Shown here in pieces: positions 42,663 through 51,700 of a stretch of DNA of 64,000 bases. The notes beneath the pieces are model-generated. The model saw nothing but the letters and a program-made list of their open reading frames with translations. It was not told the DNA's origin and did not search any database. Position numbers and translations under genes: made by a program. The first letter of the stretch is position 1. Every line of letters begins with the position of its first letter. Source of the DNA: CBDCVO01 sp965223085 (lineage in GTDB: Bacteria > Pseudomonadota > Gammaproteobacteria > Ga0077536); contig OZ244981.1 of the NCBI GenBank assembly GCA_965223085.1, positions 1,736,001-1,800,000 of the forward strand. Reading direction: 5' to 3'.

Positions 42663-44654
42663 TTACTTGCCGAGCATCTCGCGCAAGCTGTCCAATGTTC
42701 GAACACCCGCGTCGCGATCCACGTGATCGTCGCTGCCTTCGAAGACCAAGTGTTCGCGTGGCAGCTCATCGATAAAGCGACTCGGTTGGCATTCGACTAC
42801 GTCGCCGAAGCGGCGCCTCGTGCGTGCTGAGCTGAGCGTTAAGCTGAGCTGGGCACGGGTGATCCCGACGTAGGCCAATCTTCTTTCTTCTTCAATTTGA
42901 TCGGCGTCGATGCTCACATGATGTGGGAGTAAATTTTCTTCCATCCCAACGATATAGACGTGCTGGAACTGCAAGCCTTTGGCCGCATGCAAGGTGGTTA
43001 GCGCGACACAATCTTGCGGTGTTTCAAGTTCTTCTCGCTCAGTAATGTCGAAGAGCGTGAGCGCCGCTAGGATGTCCTCCAATGTCTTATCGCGGTCGCG
43101 CCCTAGACGCCGCACCCAATCGAGAAGTGTCGTCACGTTAGCCTGACGACGTGACGCCTCTGCTGGCGTGGCAGCTGTTTGCTCCAACCAGTCGAAATAG
43201 TCGACGTCCGCGATCAGTTGCTGCAGCAAAGCGTGAGGTGCAGTGCCGGACTTTTCTTGCTGTATGTGTTTCATCCAAGTCGCGAATTCTCTGGCGAGCT
43301 TCGCAACGCGCGCTGACAAACGGCTGCCGAGGTCGATCTGATCGAGCGCCTCTAAGATCGATGCATCGACCTTGGCAGCGGCTTCTACGACGCGCGCCAC
43401 GCTTTGAGTACCGATTCCTCTGCGCGGCACATTGATGATGCGTAGACAGGCGTTGTCGTCTTGTGGATTGCACGCCAAGCGCAAGTAGCAGACCAGATCT
43501 TTTACTTCACCGGCATCGAAGAACGAGCGAGAACCGGACAGCAGGTAGGGAATATTCCGTTCCCGGAACGCCTGCTCGAATAGTCGCGCTTGGTGGTTGC
43601 TTCGAAAAAGTACCGCATGGTCGCAATAACGTGCCCCAGAGATCAGGCGCCGATGCGCAATGCGATCGGCGATCAACGCGGCCTCAGCATATTCATCTTG
43701 AGCAGAGACAATCCGGATCCGTTCACCCGGACCACGATCGCACCACAGCCGCTTATCGAATAAATGTCGATTCTGTGCGATTAAATGATTTGCGGTGTCC
43801 AAAATGATCCCTGTCGAACGGTAGTTTTGTTCTAACTTAATAACTTCTAACGGGGCGAAGTCGCGGGCTAGGAGCGCGAGATTTTCCGGTTTAGCGCCCC
43901 GCCAACTGTAGATCGATTGGTCATCGTCTCCGACAACAGTGAGGTTTCCGCGTGCCCCGATCAGTAATTTTAACAGCTCATATTGACTCGCACTGGTGTC
44001 TTGATATTCGTCCACGAGCAGATAGCCTATGCGCTTGTGCCAGTGTTCCCGGGTCGCTTCATCCGCACGCAACAACGCGACTGGCAAAGTAATCAGATCA
44101 TCGAAATCGACTGCATTGTAGGCACGTAATCCCGAAGTGTAGGCGCCGAAACAGCGGGCCGCGGCTTGCGTATTCGGATCGCTGTTTTTGCCATTAATTA
44201 CGCTATGTGGCGTGAGAAATGCGTCTTTCCATCGACTAATTTGGCTTAACATCTCGTTAAGTTGGTTTTGCTGTGTACCCAGTTCGCGGCGTGCGATATC
44301 GGCCAGTAGTGAAGCACAGTCGCGTTGATCGAAGATCGTGAAGTTTGGTTTCAGACCTACCACGCTAGAATTGAACCGCAAAATCCGCAAGCCCAAAGTG
44401 TGGAAGGTGGATATCCAAATTTGCGCGGCGACATCCTTAGATAAGGCGTTAACACGGTCACGCATTTCCCGTGCCGCTTTGTTGGTGAAGGTGATCGCAG
44501 CAATCTGCGTCGGTGCAACGATATCGTGGCGCACGAGGTGCGCGATCTTGTGCGTGATAACGCCGGTTTTGCCGCTACCCGCTCCAGCGAGTACCAGCAA
44601 GGCGCCCTCGGTATGCTGGATCGCTCGGCGTTGATTCGAGTTGAGCTGTTGCAC
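42663..44654 (-). CDS. rep: ATP-dependent DNA helicase Rep
   Basis: UvrD/Rep-family superfamily 1A 3'-5' helicase that helps forks pass protein blocks. The 663 residues carry all motifs in order: GAGSGKT (I, near residue 25), ITFTNKAAREM (Ia), DEYQDT (II), GDDDQSIYSWRGA (III), LEQNYRS (IV), TLHAAKGLQFQHVY (V) and RRLAYVGITRAQ (VI). The length and the C-terminus point to Rep rather than UvrD or PcrA, which are longer. It starts with QLNSNQRRAI. Repeat copy G lies just upstream of its start. Confidence 0.95.
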   Translation of the reverse strand: MQQLNSNQRRAIQHTEGALLVLAGAGSGKTGVITHKIAHLVRHDIVAPTQIAAITFTNKAAREMRDRVNALSKDVAAQIWISTFHTLGLRILRFNSSVVGLKPNFTIFDQRDCASLLADIARRELGTQQNQLNEMLSQISRWKDAFLTPHSVINGKNSDPNTQAAARCFGAYTSGLRAYNAVDFDDLITLPVALLRADEATREHWHKRIGYLLVDEYQDTSASQYELLKLLIGARGNLTVVGDDDQSIYSWRGAKPENLALLARDFAPLEVIKLEQNYRSTGIILDTANHLIAQNRHLFDKRLWCDRGPGERIRIVSAQDEYAEAALIADRIAHRRLISGARYCDHAVLFRSNHQARLFEQAFRERNIPYLLSGSRSFFDAGEVKDLVCYLRLACNPQDDNACLRIINVPRRGIGTQSVARVVEAAAKVDASILEALDQIDLGSRLSARVAKLAREFATWMKHIQQEKSGTAPHALLQQLIADVDYFDWLEQTAATPAEASRRQANVTTLLDWVRRLGRDRDKTLEDILAALTLFDITEREELETPQDCVALTTLHAAKGLQFQHVYIVGMEENLLPHHVSIDADQIEEERRLAYVGITRAQLSLTLSSARTRRRFGDVVECQPSRFIDELPREHLVFEGSDDHVDRDAGVRTLDSLREMLGK

Positions 44655-44719
44655 GCGTTGCGTCGATGGATGTCGAGGATAGGCGAAGGGGCGAAGTTTA
44701 CGTCAAATCCCAGCCCATA

Positions 44720-44783
44720 AACTAGTGCACGAGCACCGCGGCTGCTGGCGCAGGAAAGAATTGTGTGGGCGCCGGGCTAGCCG
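44720..44783 (+). repeat. Dispersed repeat, copy G
   Basis: TAGTGCACGAGCACCGCGG, CTGCTGGCGCAGGAAAGAAT and TGTGTGGGCGCCGGGCTAG match the inverse of the core of copy B over almost the full 60 bp. It lies in the divergent gap between rep and the TraB-family gene. Confidence 0.8.
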
Positions 44784-44843
44784 CAACGCGTACCGACGCA
44801 TCACCTTTGCGTTACTATATGGATTACGCAATCACAGAACCCG

Positions 44844-46058
44844 ATGTCAACTCCCCCAAACCAAACTGCCAGCGAGCAAGCAGAGCCGCATATAGACGTC
44901 GAGCTCGGTGCGACACATATTCGCTTGCTCGGAACCGCACATGTATCGGAGGCTAGCCGCGCCGCGGTGGCGGCTGCCGTGAATAGCGAACACTACGATG
45001 TCATCGCGATTGAGTTGTGTGCTAGCCGTTTTCGCGCGCTTGAGGACGAAAACGCGTGGCAGAACATGGATCTATTGCGTGTCATTCGCGAAGGTAAGGC
45101 CGCGATGGTAACGGCGACATTGGCGCTCAGCGCTTTTCAGCATCGGCTAGCCGGACAGTTTGGCCTCGAGCCGGGCGCCGAGATGCGTGCGGCAATTGAA
45201 GGTGCCAAGCAACATGGCGTGAAGCTAGAGCTCATCGATCGTGAAATCGGTGTGACGATGAAGCGCGTGTATCGTAACGTACCCTGGTGGCAACGCCTTT
45301 ATCTATTTTCAGGTTTGATATCGAGCGTGTTGGTGCACGAAGAGATCGAAGCAGAAGACATCGAACGGTTGAAGCACGGTGATGTGCTGGAGTCGACGTT
45401 CGCACAGTTCGCCGCCGATGCGCCGGCGATTTACCAGCCTTTGATCGAGGAACGCGATCAGTATATGGCGGCACGCTTAGCGCAAATCGCAGCCGCCGAT
45501 AACGAGCGAATATTAGCCATCGTCGGTGCGGGTCATCTGCAGGGTATCAGTCGTCATCTGCGCGCACCCATGGCCGAACCGGCTGAATTGCTGCGGCGCT
45601 TGTCGACGATAGCGTCGCGTTCTCGTTTGTGGGGATTGCTGCCGTGGGCGATAGTTGCAGTTATTTTGAGCGGCTTTGCGCTGGGTTTTCATCGCAGCCC
45701 GGAACTGGGTTGGTCTTTGGTGATCGACTGGGTCGTAATCAATGGTGCTCTGTCTGCGCTGGGTGCGGCGATCGCGGGTGGTCACGTCTTAACGATCGCG
45801 AGCGCGTTTGTGGCGGCGCCCTTAACATCGTTGAATCCTACCGTGGGGGCGGGCATGGTTACTGCTTTGGTCGAAGCTTTCGTGCGCCGACCGACTGTCG
45901 GTGATTTTGCGCGCTTGCGCGATGACGCCACTAGTTTCGCGGGCTGGCGCCGAAATCCCGTCGCGCGTACTTTGCTGGTGTTTGTTTTGAGCACACTCGG
46001 ATCGGCCCTTGGAACCTATATCGCCGGTTTTCGGATCGGTCAACGCTTGTTCAGCTAA
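44844..46058 (+). CDS. TraB/PrgY-family membrane protein
   Basis: A 404-residue protein whose first 255 residues form the TraB domain with HIRLLGTAHVSEASRAAV, VIAIELCASRF and the closing VGAGHLQG. The domain has a GTAHVS pattern with conserved Glu and His suggesting a metallohydrolase-like fold. Residues 265-404 carry three to four hydrophobic helices, so the domain is membrane-anchored. Homologues include PrgY, which limits a peptide pheromone, and eukaryotic TRABD; the bacterial role is unknown. The gene is divergent from rep, convergent with gloB, and no conjugation genes are present. Confidence 0.87.
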   Translation: MSTPPNQTASEQAEPHIDVELGATHIRLLGTAHVSEASRAAVAAAVNSEHYDVIAIELCASRFRALEDENAWQNMDLLRVIREGKAAMVTATLALSAFQHRLAGQFGLEPGAEMRAAIEGAKQHGVKLELIDREIGVTMKRVYRNVPWWQRLYLFSGLISSVLVHEEIEAEDIERLKHGDVLESTFAQFAADAPAIYQPLIEERDQYMAARLAQIAAADNERILAIVGAGHLQGISRHLRAPMAEPAELLRRLSTIASRSRLWGLLPWAIVAVILSGFALGFHRSPELGWSLVIDWVVINGALSALGAAIAGGHVLTIASAFVAAPLTSLNPTVGAGMVTALVEAFVRRPTVGDFARLRDDATSFAGWRRNPVARTLLVFVLSTLGSALGTYIAGFRIGQRLFS

Positions 46059-46117
46059 ACGACGCATCGGGATTTCGGTGCGGGAAGGAACTTCGCCCCG
46101 CAACGCTTATGCGACTA

Positions 46118-46888
46118 CTAAGCGCGAAATCGATCTTTACGCGCGCGCGTTGCAGCGAATACCTCGACGGCCGATCCACCGTGTTTCCCAACATGCGTTC
46201 GCAGTGCGGCGCTATGCGGGCGCAAAAACGGATTTGTCGCGAGCTCCTCGCCTAGGGTTGAAGGAATGGTTGGTTCTCCACGAGAGCGCAGTGCGTTGAC
46301 TTTCTCCATGCGTGCCTGCAAGGCCTCGTTTTCTGGTTCAACGCTTAGTGCGAACTGGCCATTGGCTTGGGTATACTCGTGGGCGCAATAAACACGCGTA
46401 TCGCCAGGTAGGTTTGCGAATTTCGACAACGACGACCACATTTGCGCCGGTGTGCCTTCAAATAACCGACCACAACCTAACGCGAACAAGGTGTCGCCAC
46501 AAAATAGGGCGCGATCACACTCAAACCAAAAAGCAATGTGGCCGCGGGTGTGGCCCGGTACATCGAACACTCGCGTAGTCGATTCGCCCAACTGATAAGT
46601 GTCACCGTCGCCCAGCGCGACATCCAAGCCCGGGATTCGATCTTGATCGGCACGCGGGCCAACGATCGTGCAACCGGTTTTGGTCTTCAGGGCGAGGTTT
46701 CCGCCCACATGATCACCGTGATGGTGGGTGTTCAAAATATGGGTAAGGTGCCAGTTCCGTTGCAACAGCGCGTCTAATACCGACTCGCTTACCGCCGGGT
46801 CCACGACAGCGGTTGCACCGCCGGCGTGATCATGCAATAGATAGACGTAGTTGTCATTGAGCACTGGAATTTGGTCGATCTCTAGCAT
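46118..46888 (-). CDS. gloB: Hydroxyacylglutathione hydrolase (glyoxalase II)
   Basis: GloB hydrolyses S-D-lactoylglutathione from methylglyoxal to D-lactate and glutathione. The 256-residue length is typical. The metallo-beta-lactamase fold shows THHHGDHVGG (HxHxDH, both metal sites), the second His in VPGHTRGHIAFW, the bridging Asp in LFCGDTLFALGCGR and the third His in CAHEYTQANGQFAL, then the glutathione-binding C-terminal Lys/Arg-rich end. It is convergent with the TraB-family gene. Confidence 0.95.
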   Translation of the reverse strand: MLEIDQIPVLNDNYVYLLHDHAGGATAVVDPAVSESVLDALLQRNWHLTHILNTHHHGDHVGGNLALKTKTGCTIVGPRADQDRIPGLDVALGDGDTYQLGESTTRVFDVPGHTRGHIAFWFECDRALFCGDTLFALGCGRLFEGTPAQMWSSLSKFANLPGDTRVYCAHEYTQANGQFALSVEPENEALQARMEKVNALRSRGEPTIPSTLGEELATNPFLRPHSAALRTHVGKHGGSAVEVFAATRARKDRFRA

Positions 46889-46969
46889 AGCCAGCTACCT
46901 GGAACAGATATTAGATAATGATAGCGCGCGTTCGAAGACGGTGAAATACCAGCGCTGGTGTGAGATAAA

Positions 46970-47266
46970 ATGAGCATTCGGCAGCAGCAAGCGACAGCGG
47001 ATGAACAACGGTCAGCGCGTTGGCCTCGCTTAAGGTGTTGGCTCGCAATCGCACGGCGACCAGAAATCGTCCAGCGATCCATCAAAATCGCTCTGATCGT
47101 TGGTACGATATTGGTCTTCATTAACTATGTCGATAAACTGTTTCCGCCGAGAGTTTCGTTGATCGAGTGCGGTAAGATGCTGCTAACCTACTGTGTTCCA
47201 TATTGTGTTTCCACCTACGCTTCCGTGAGTACGGTTCTTGCTGCGGGGGACAAGCCCCAACGCTAG
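46970..47266 (+). CDS. nrtS: NrtS-like small nitrate/nitrite transporter
   Basis: A 98-residue inner-membrane protein with a basic N-terminal segment and two hydrophobic helices. The strings IVGTILVFINYVDKLFPP and LLTYCVPYCVSTYASV match the NrtS family, small nitrate/nitrite transporters described in cyanobacteria and proteobacteria. The function is inferred from the family, and no nitrate reductase is nearby. The following GFA-family gene begins one base after its stop codon, so the two are likely co-translated. Confidence 0.8.
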   Translation: MSIRQQQATADEQRSARWPRLRCWLAIARRPEIVQRSIKIALIVGTILVFINYVDKLFPPRVSLIECGKMLLTYCVPYCVSTYASVSTVLAAGDKPQR

Positions 47267-47267
47267 C

Positions 47268-47660
47268 ATGAACAACTTGCAGACGTTCAGTGGCGGCAGT
47301 CACTGTGGGGCGATAAGGTTTGAGGTGCAGTTGCCCAGCGAGATCGAAGTGCAAGAATGCAATTGCTCTATTTGTAGAAAAAGCGGTTATTTGCATGTGA
47401 TTGTAGCGGCGGCGCGGTTCCATTTGCGTCGCGGGGCCGACGAACTACAGCAATACTCCTTCAATTCAGGCGTTGCGCACCACTATTTTTGCCGGACCTA
47501 TGGTATCAAGTCCTACTACGTGCCGCGTTCGAATCCCGACGGCTATAGCATCAACTTGCGTTGCCTGGACGGCGTGGCGTGCCTAGCGGTAAAAATCGTA
47601 CCATTTGATGGTTTGAACTGGGAACAAAACGCCGCCTCCCTACGTCATCTCGGTGTCTAG
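47268..47660 (+). CDS. GFA (CENP-V)-family zinc protein with a missing cysteine
   Basis: A 130-residue beta-tent-fold protein of the glutathione-dependent-formaldehyde-activating enzyme family. It has SHCGAIRFEV, CNCSICRKSGYLHVIV and an Tyr/Phe-rich second motif where FCRTYG replaces the usual FCxxCG. The third site therefore lost one of two zinc cysteines (Cys to Tyr). Zinc binding at the structural site may persist. The biological role of the family is not settled; formaldehyde adduct handling is one suggestion. It starts directly after nrtS, with no separate promoter visible. Confidence 0.8.
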   Translation: MNNLQTFSGGSHCGAIRFEVQLPSEIEVQECNCSICRKSGYLHVIVAAARFHLRRGADELQQYSFNSGVAHHYFCRTYGIKSYYVPRSNPDGYSINLRCLDGVACLAVKIVPFDGLNWEQNAASLRHLGV

Positions 47661-47707
47661 AATATATCGTCGAGGCCGACAACAAAGTAAGCAGGGCTAG
47701 CGTCGTT

Positions 47708-48046
47708 ATGCCTTATTACGATTACCACTGTCCAGAAAACGGGCGCACAATCGAAGTTCGACACGCCATCGATGTCGCCTTAAGTACGTGGGGTGAGGTG
47801 TGTTACGCCGCACAAATCCCGCTGGGCGATACCGATTTTTGTGCGGCCGTCGAAAAGGTGTTGAGCCCACCTGCCCTGGCCTTCCCCGCGGGTAACAGTA
47901 AGCTCAAAGAAAAGGGATTTACAAAGCTGGTAAAACGCGATGATGGTGTCTACGAGAACGTGACGCGTGCCGGTGATGAAAAGCGTTACATGCAAGCAGG
48001 CGATCCGCAATCACTTCCTCACCTCGATAAGAAAATCCGCGACTAA
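47708..48046 (+). CDS. FmdB-like zinc-ribbon-type protein, cysteine poor
   Basis: A 112-residue protein starting MPYYDYHCPENGRTIEV, the FmdB-type opening (MPxYxYxC). The usual CX2C pairs are reduced to isolated cysteines (Cys8, Cys32 and one more), so a classical zinc ribbon is unlikely. The C-terminal half has KLKEKGFTKLVKRDDGVYENVT and ends in a charged tail. Homologues of this sub-type are annotated as FmdB-family regulators, but no function is known. The stop abuts the stop of the convergent gene without a gap. Confidence 0.75.
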   Translation: MPYYDYHCPENGRTIEVRHAIDVALSTWGEVCYAAQIPLGDTDFCAAVEKVLSPPALAFPAGNSKLKEKGFTKLVKRDDGVYENVTRAGDEKRYMQAGDPQSLPHLDKKIRD

Positions 48047-48697
48047 TTAATCTTGACCCAGGATTCGTTTGATTTTCTCATTTTGCGTCAAGCGATAGAA
48101 CCGGCGCAACTCGTTAACAAATGACTGTTGGTAGTGATGGCCTGGGAAACGTCCCTGCAAGCTGGCGCAATATAAGCCTGCGTAGTAGTTGGCCGCTTCG
48201 TAACGCACCGCTGATTCCGTGTCTAGTTCGCTGTCAAATATGACGCGTTTGAATAGCTGTTCTATCAGGTCATGAGGAACGCTGATATTTTGGCCTGCGA
48301 GGCGCTTAGCGACACACACATATTTGTCAACTTCCGCCTGCAGCTCGAGCTCGAGCAAGGTCACCGATTTATCGTACTGCGCATTCCAACTCACATAGTG
48401 GAAATGACTAACGCCCTCGACCGCGAGCAGATAGGCGTCAAGGTTACCTTCATGCAAAGAGACGCCTGGATCGTCGGTGCTCAATAATTTAATGATCGCC
48501 TCGTCTAGATAAAGCGACATCTCCAAGGCATCGTTACTCTCGCAAAGCAATAGTCGTTCGGCATTAGTGCCCACGGCGTTATCGGGTGTAAGTGCGGCTG
48601 CATAAACAGCGTTCGTGATCAAGAAATCACGAACGTCATAATTGACATCGGTCTCGTAGAGCTCGGCGAGCTCCGTTTGAATATCATGAACGTACAT
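48047..48697 (-). CDS. Unknown all-alpha protein, second gene of a pair
   Basis: I do not recognise the family. The 216-residue protein has no signal peptide or membrane helix and looks largely helical, with acidic stretches (ELAELYETDVNYDVRDFLIT) and a basic end. Cysteines are scattered without a metal-binding pattern. It lies 12 bases after the stop of the next gene upstream on the same strand, so the two form an operon, and has a tail-to-tail boundary with the FmdB-like gene. Function unknown. Confidence 0.7.
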   Translation of the reverse strand: MYVHDIQTELAELYETDVNYDVRDFLITNAVYAAALTPDNAVGTNAERLLLCESNDALEMSLYLDEAIIKLLSTDDPGVSLHEGNLDAYLLAVEGVSHFHYVSWNAQYDKSVTLLELELQAEVDKYVCVAKRLAGQNISVPHDLIEQLFKRVIFDSELDTESAVRYEAANYYAGLYCASLQGRFPGHHYQQSFVNELRRFYRLTQNEKIKRILGQD

Positions 48698-48709
48698 AAA
48701 AACCTAGGT

Positions 48710-49336
48710 TTAGTGCTGTGAACGGCTGATCGCGTTATGGTCGGGTTGCACCCCTTGGCGCAATAGACGTCGGTATGCATAGTCACTGCCGGTGTTGATC
48801 CAGACGTCGTAGAGACGGAGTAGATCGTTGTTGGACCCCAAGTGTGAGGCCTCGGAGATTTCTGCAAGTACGTCTACTAAACCGGCAAATTTTTCGGCAA
48901 GTTCTCCAAACAAAACCGCCTGCGAAACATCGACACTTGATTGTTCGAGATGTTGATGCAAGGAGTTGTACGCCGAGCCACCCATGGCGATGTAGTAGTC
49001 GATGTCCACGAGTTGGCGCCTCAAGCTCCCAGAAAACAGCCCGGCAACGAAAAGTGCTATGTCTCCCATTTTTCGTAACGCGAGATTGCGTTGCTCTATG
49101 CCTTCGGCGTTCAAAGCATCCATGAGCTGAAAAGCCAGCGGCTTTAGTTCATAGCCGGTCTCGGTGCGCTCAAATAAGTGTCGTGGATCGGTAAATGAAC
49201 CGAGCAGGTTGACGAGATAAATTATCGTGTAGTCGCCGAGCTCTACATCCCGACGAGCTAAAGCGGAATATAACTGCACACGAAAATAGTCGTGCAAGTT
49301 CTCTTGTGTAATAACCGCGGCTTTGTTTTTGGACAC
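48710..49336 (-). CDS. Unknown all-alpha protein, first gene of a pair, GTG start
   Basis: A 208-residue cytoplasmic protein, largely helical, with motifs such as DYTIIYLVNLLGSFTDPRHLF and DIALFVAGLFSGSLRRQLVDIDYYIAMGGSAY. No family is recognised. The start is GTG, chosen because AAAGGAGGTA, nearly the full anti-Shine-Dalgarno match, lies about seven bases upstream; this implies efficient translation. It is followed by the second unknown gene and precedes nothing else on the strand. The pair is not obviously related to the groESL operon. Confidence 0.75.
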   Translation of the reverse strand: MSKNKAAVITQENLHDYFRVQLYSALARRDVELGDYTIIYLVNLLGSFTDPRHLFERTETGYELKPLAFQLMDALNAEGIEQRNLALRKMGDIALFVAGLFSGSLRRQLVDIDYYIAMGGSAYNSLHQHLEQSSVDVSQAVLFGELAEKFAGLVDVLAEISEASHLGSNNDLLRLYDVWINTGSDYAYRRLLRQGVQPDHNAISRSQH

Positions 49337-49519
49337 GGCTATACCTCCTTTGGCACCATGTGTATCACCAACGCTTTAAGTTAAAGCATTTGCATTTGTT
49401 TAAGCGGCCACAGTAAACGAATCTTAAAATATCAAGCTGACTTGACGCTAAGTTTTTGATTATATGTTTGCAATTAGCACGCCACCGTACGCTTGACAGC
49501 ACTGCTTTGGGTGAGGCAC

Positions 49520-49551
49520 AAAAAAAAAGCCCCGCACTGGGCGGGGCTTTT
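49520..49551 (-). terminator. Rho-independent terminator of groESL
   Basis: On the minus strand AAAAGCCCCGC, loop CCAGT, GCGGGGC is followed by nine T. A seven-pair GC stem with a U tract, 20 bp after the groL stop codon. Confidence 0.95.
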
Positions 49552-49570
49552 AGGTTCCTTGAACGGGGGC

Positions 49571-51217
49571 CTACATCATGCCCATACCGTCCATACCGCC
49601 CATACCGCCACCAGGTGGCATGGCAGGTGCCTCTTCCGACTTCGGCGCTTCGGCTACCATCGCTTCAGTCGTAAGGATTAAACCTGCTACCGAGGCGGCA
49701 TTTTGCAATGCCGAGCGGGCAACTTTGGTCGGATCTAGGATACCCATCTCGATCATGTCACCGAATTCACCGGTCTGCGCGTTATAACCGAAATTTCCTT
49801 TGCCTTCGCTGACTTTGTTGACGATTACCGAGGGCTCGTCGCCAGTATTCTGCACGATTTGACGGATCGGCTCTTCCAGCGCGCGGCCGAGAATATCGAT
49901 GCCCATTTGCTGATCGGGATTAGAACCTGTCACGGATTTTGCTTTCGTCTGTGCCCTTAGTAGCGCTACACCGCCACCTGGGACTACGCCTTCCTCGACT
50001 GCCGCACGAGTCGAGTGCAAGGCGTCTTCGACGCGAGCTTTCTTCTCTTTCATTTCGACTTCTGTTGCGGCGCCGACTTTGATGACAGCAACGCCGCCTG
50101 CGAGCTTCGCGACGCGCTCTTGCAATTTTTCGCGGTCGTAATCGGAGCTCGTTTCTTCGATTTGCGTGCGAATTTGCTGTACGCGTCCTTGAATAGCTTT
50201 TTGATCGCCGGCACCGTCGATGACGGTCGTCGTTTCTTTGTTGATCTGTACTTTCTTGGCGCTGCCCAAGGTATCTAACGTCGCTTTCTCTAAGCTCAGT
50301 CCTACCTCTTCAGCGATGACCTGTCCGCCGGTCAGGATCGCAATGTCTTCTAACATCGCTTTACGACGGTCACCGAATCCAGGCGCCTTCACCGCAGCGA
50401 CTTTAACGATGCCGCGCATGTTGTTAACGACCAAGGTTGCTAAGGCTTCCCCTTCGACGTCTTCTGCAATGATAAGCAAGGAACGGCTCGACTTCGCGAC
50501 GTTTTCTAGCACCGGCAACATGTCGCGAATGTTAGAGATTTTCTTGTCGTGCAAGAGGATCATCGGTTCGTCGAGTTCAACGGACATGCTCTCCTGATTA
50601 TTAATGAAGTAGGGAGACAAGTAACCGCGATCAAACTGCATCCCTTCGACGATGTCCAACTCGTTTTCGAGTCCCGAACCTTCTTCCACGGTGATAACAC
50701 CTTCTTTGCCGACTTTGTCCATGGAATCGGCAATTATTTTACCGATGGCCTCATCCGCGTTCGCCGAAATTGTGCCAACTTGAGCGATCGCTTTACTGTC
50801 CGTGCACGGTTTTGAGATTTTCTGCAATTCGCCGACCGCAGCGATCACCGCTTTATCGATGCCGCGCTTAATGTCCATCGGGTTGATGCCCGCGGTTACG
50901 GCTTTGAGACCCTCTCTAACTATCGCTTGGGCAAGCACGGTCGCGGTTGTCGTCCCGTCGCCAGCGACATCGGAAGTTTTTGACGCAACTTCTTTAACCA
51001 TTTGTGCGCCCATATTTTCGAACTTGTCTTCAAGTTCGATTTCTTTTGCGACCGAAACCCCGTCTTTCGTGACGGTCGGAGCGCCGAAGCTTTTTTCCAG
51101 AACGACGTTTCGCCCCTTCGGCCCCAAGGTCTGCTTAACGGCGTTAGCAAGGGTATTGATACCTCGCGACATGCGCTGTCGTGCATCATCTGCAAATCGG
51201 ACTTCTTTAGCTGTCAT
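49571..51217 (-). CDS. groL: Chaperonin GroEL
   Basis: The 60-kDa chaperonin subunit, 548 residues as in E. coli. It has TLGPKGRNVVLEKSFG, the ATP-binding DGVSVAKEIELED, DGTTTATVLAQAI (with the catalytic Asp), the apical-domain RGYLSPYFINN and the GMG/M-rich tail (PPGGGMGGMDGMGMM). It forms a 14-mer with the GroES cap encoded just upstream. An AGAGGA ribosome site precedes the ATG. Expression should be heat-induced through the CIRCE site upstream of groES and ends at the strong terminator. Confidence 0.99.
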   Translation of the reverse strand: MTAKEVRFADDARQRMSRGINTLANAVKQTLGPKGRNVVLEKSFGAPTVTKDGVSVAKEIELEDKFENMGAQMVKEVASKTSDVAGDGTTTATVLAQAIVREGLKAVTAGINPMDIKRGIDKAVIAAVGELQKISKPCTDSKAIAQVGTISANADEAIGKIIADSMDKVGKEGVITVEEGSGLENELDIVEGMQFDRGYLSPYFINNQESMSVELDEPMILLHDKKISNIRDMLPVLENVAKSSRSLLIIAEDVEGEALATLVVNNMRGIVKVAAVKAPGFGDRRKAMLEDIAILTGGQVIAEEVGLSLEKATLDTLGSAKKVQINKETTTVIDGAGDQKAIQGRVQQIRTQIEETSSDYDREKLQERVAKLAGGVAVIKVGAATEVEMKEKKARVEDALHSTRAAVEEGVVPGGGVALLRAQTKAKSVTGSNPDQQMGIDILGRALEEPIRQIVQNTGDEPSVIVNKVSEGKGNFGYNAQTGEFGDMIEMGILDPTKVARSALQNAASVAGLILTTEAMVAEAPKSEEAPAMPPGGGMGGMDGMGMM

Positions 51218-51279
51218 TGCTGTTTTTCCTCTCTTAAATGCTTGAAATGTTTGTCTTTAACATCAATTCCACGCAACGA

Positions 51280-51567
51280 TTAACCCAACACCGCCATGAT
51301 GTCGTCTTCGCGCATTACCAAGTATTCGACGCCATCGACTTTGACCTCGGTACCCGAATATTTGCCGAATAAAACTTCGTCGCCGACTTTTACATCGAGC
51401 GCCTGGGTCTGGCCATTGTCGAGGATTTTGCCGTTTCCAACGGCCATGATCTCGCCTTTGATGGGCTTCTCCGCAGCAGCGTCGGGGATCACGATGCCAC
51501 CAGGCGAGGTGTTATCTTCTTCCAGGCGCTTCACTATTACACGATCGTGCAAAGGACGGATCTTCAT
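51280..51567 (-). CDS. groS: Co-chaperonin GroES
   Basis: A 95-residue co-chaperonin that caps GroEL. It begins MKIRPLHDRVIVKRLEE and has the mobile loop near SPGGIVIPDAAAEKP and the closing DGVEYLVMREDDIMAVLG. The frame is open eight codons upstream to a GTG, but the GAGGAG ribosome site lies inside that extension, so the ATG at 51567 is chosen. groL follows after 62 bp. The CIRCE operator is about 60-90 bp upstream of the start. Confidence 0.99.
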   Translation of the reverse strand: MKIRPLHDRVIVKRLEEDNTSPGGIVIPDAAAEKPIKGEIMAVGNGKILDNGQTQALDVKVGDEVLFGKYSGTEVKVDGVEYLVMREDDIMAVLG

Positions 51568-51629
51568 AGTTCCTATCTCCTCAAAACTCACGTTAAATCA
51601 TTGATTTATCGAACTTATACGAATTACTA

Positions 51630-51656
51630 TTAGCACTCTATCTCGAGTGGTGCTAA
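51630..51656 (-). promoter_or_regulatory. CIRCE operator (HrcA site) of groESL
   Basis: TTAGCACTC, nine bases, TGGTGCTAA: the left arm matches the CIRCE consensus TTAGCACTC-N9-GAGTGCTAA perfectly, the right arm in seven of nine positions. HrcA bound here represses groESL until heat shock. A hrcA gene is not in the window. Confidence 0.85.
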
Positions 51657-51700
51657 TAATAGGGTCAGACACACTTTTTTTCAAGGCGATCAGCCGTGCC

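Noticed and set aside
51647..51700. Upstream extension of the exported-protein gene through the CIRCE site
   Set aside because: The region is the groESL operator; the ATG at 51701 gives a clean signal peptide.
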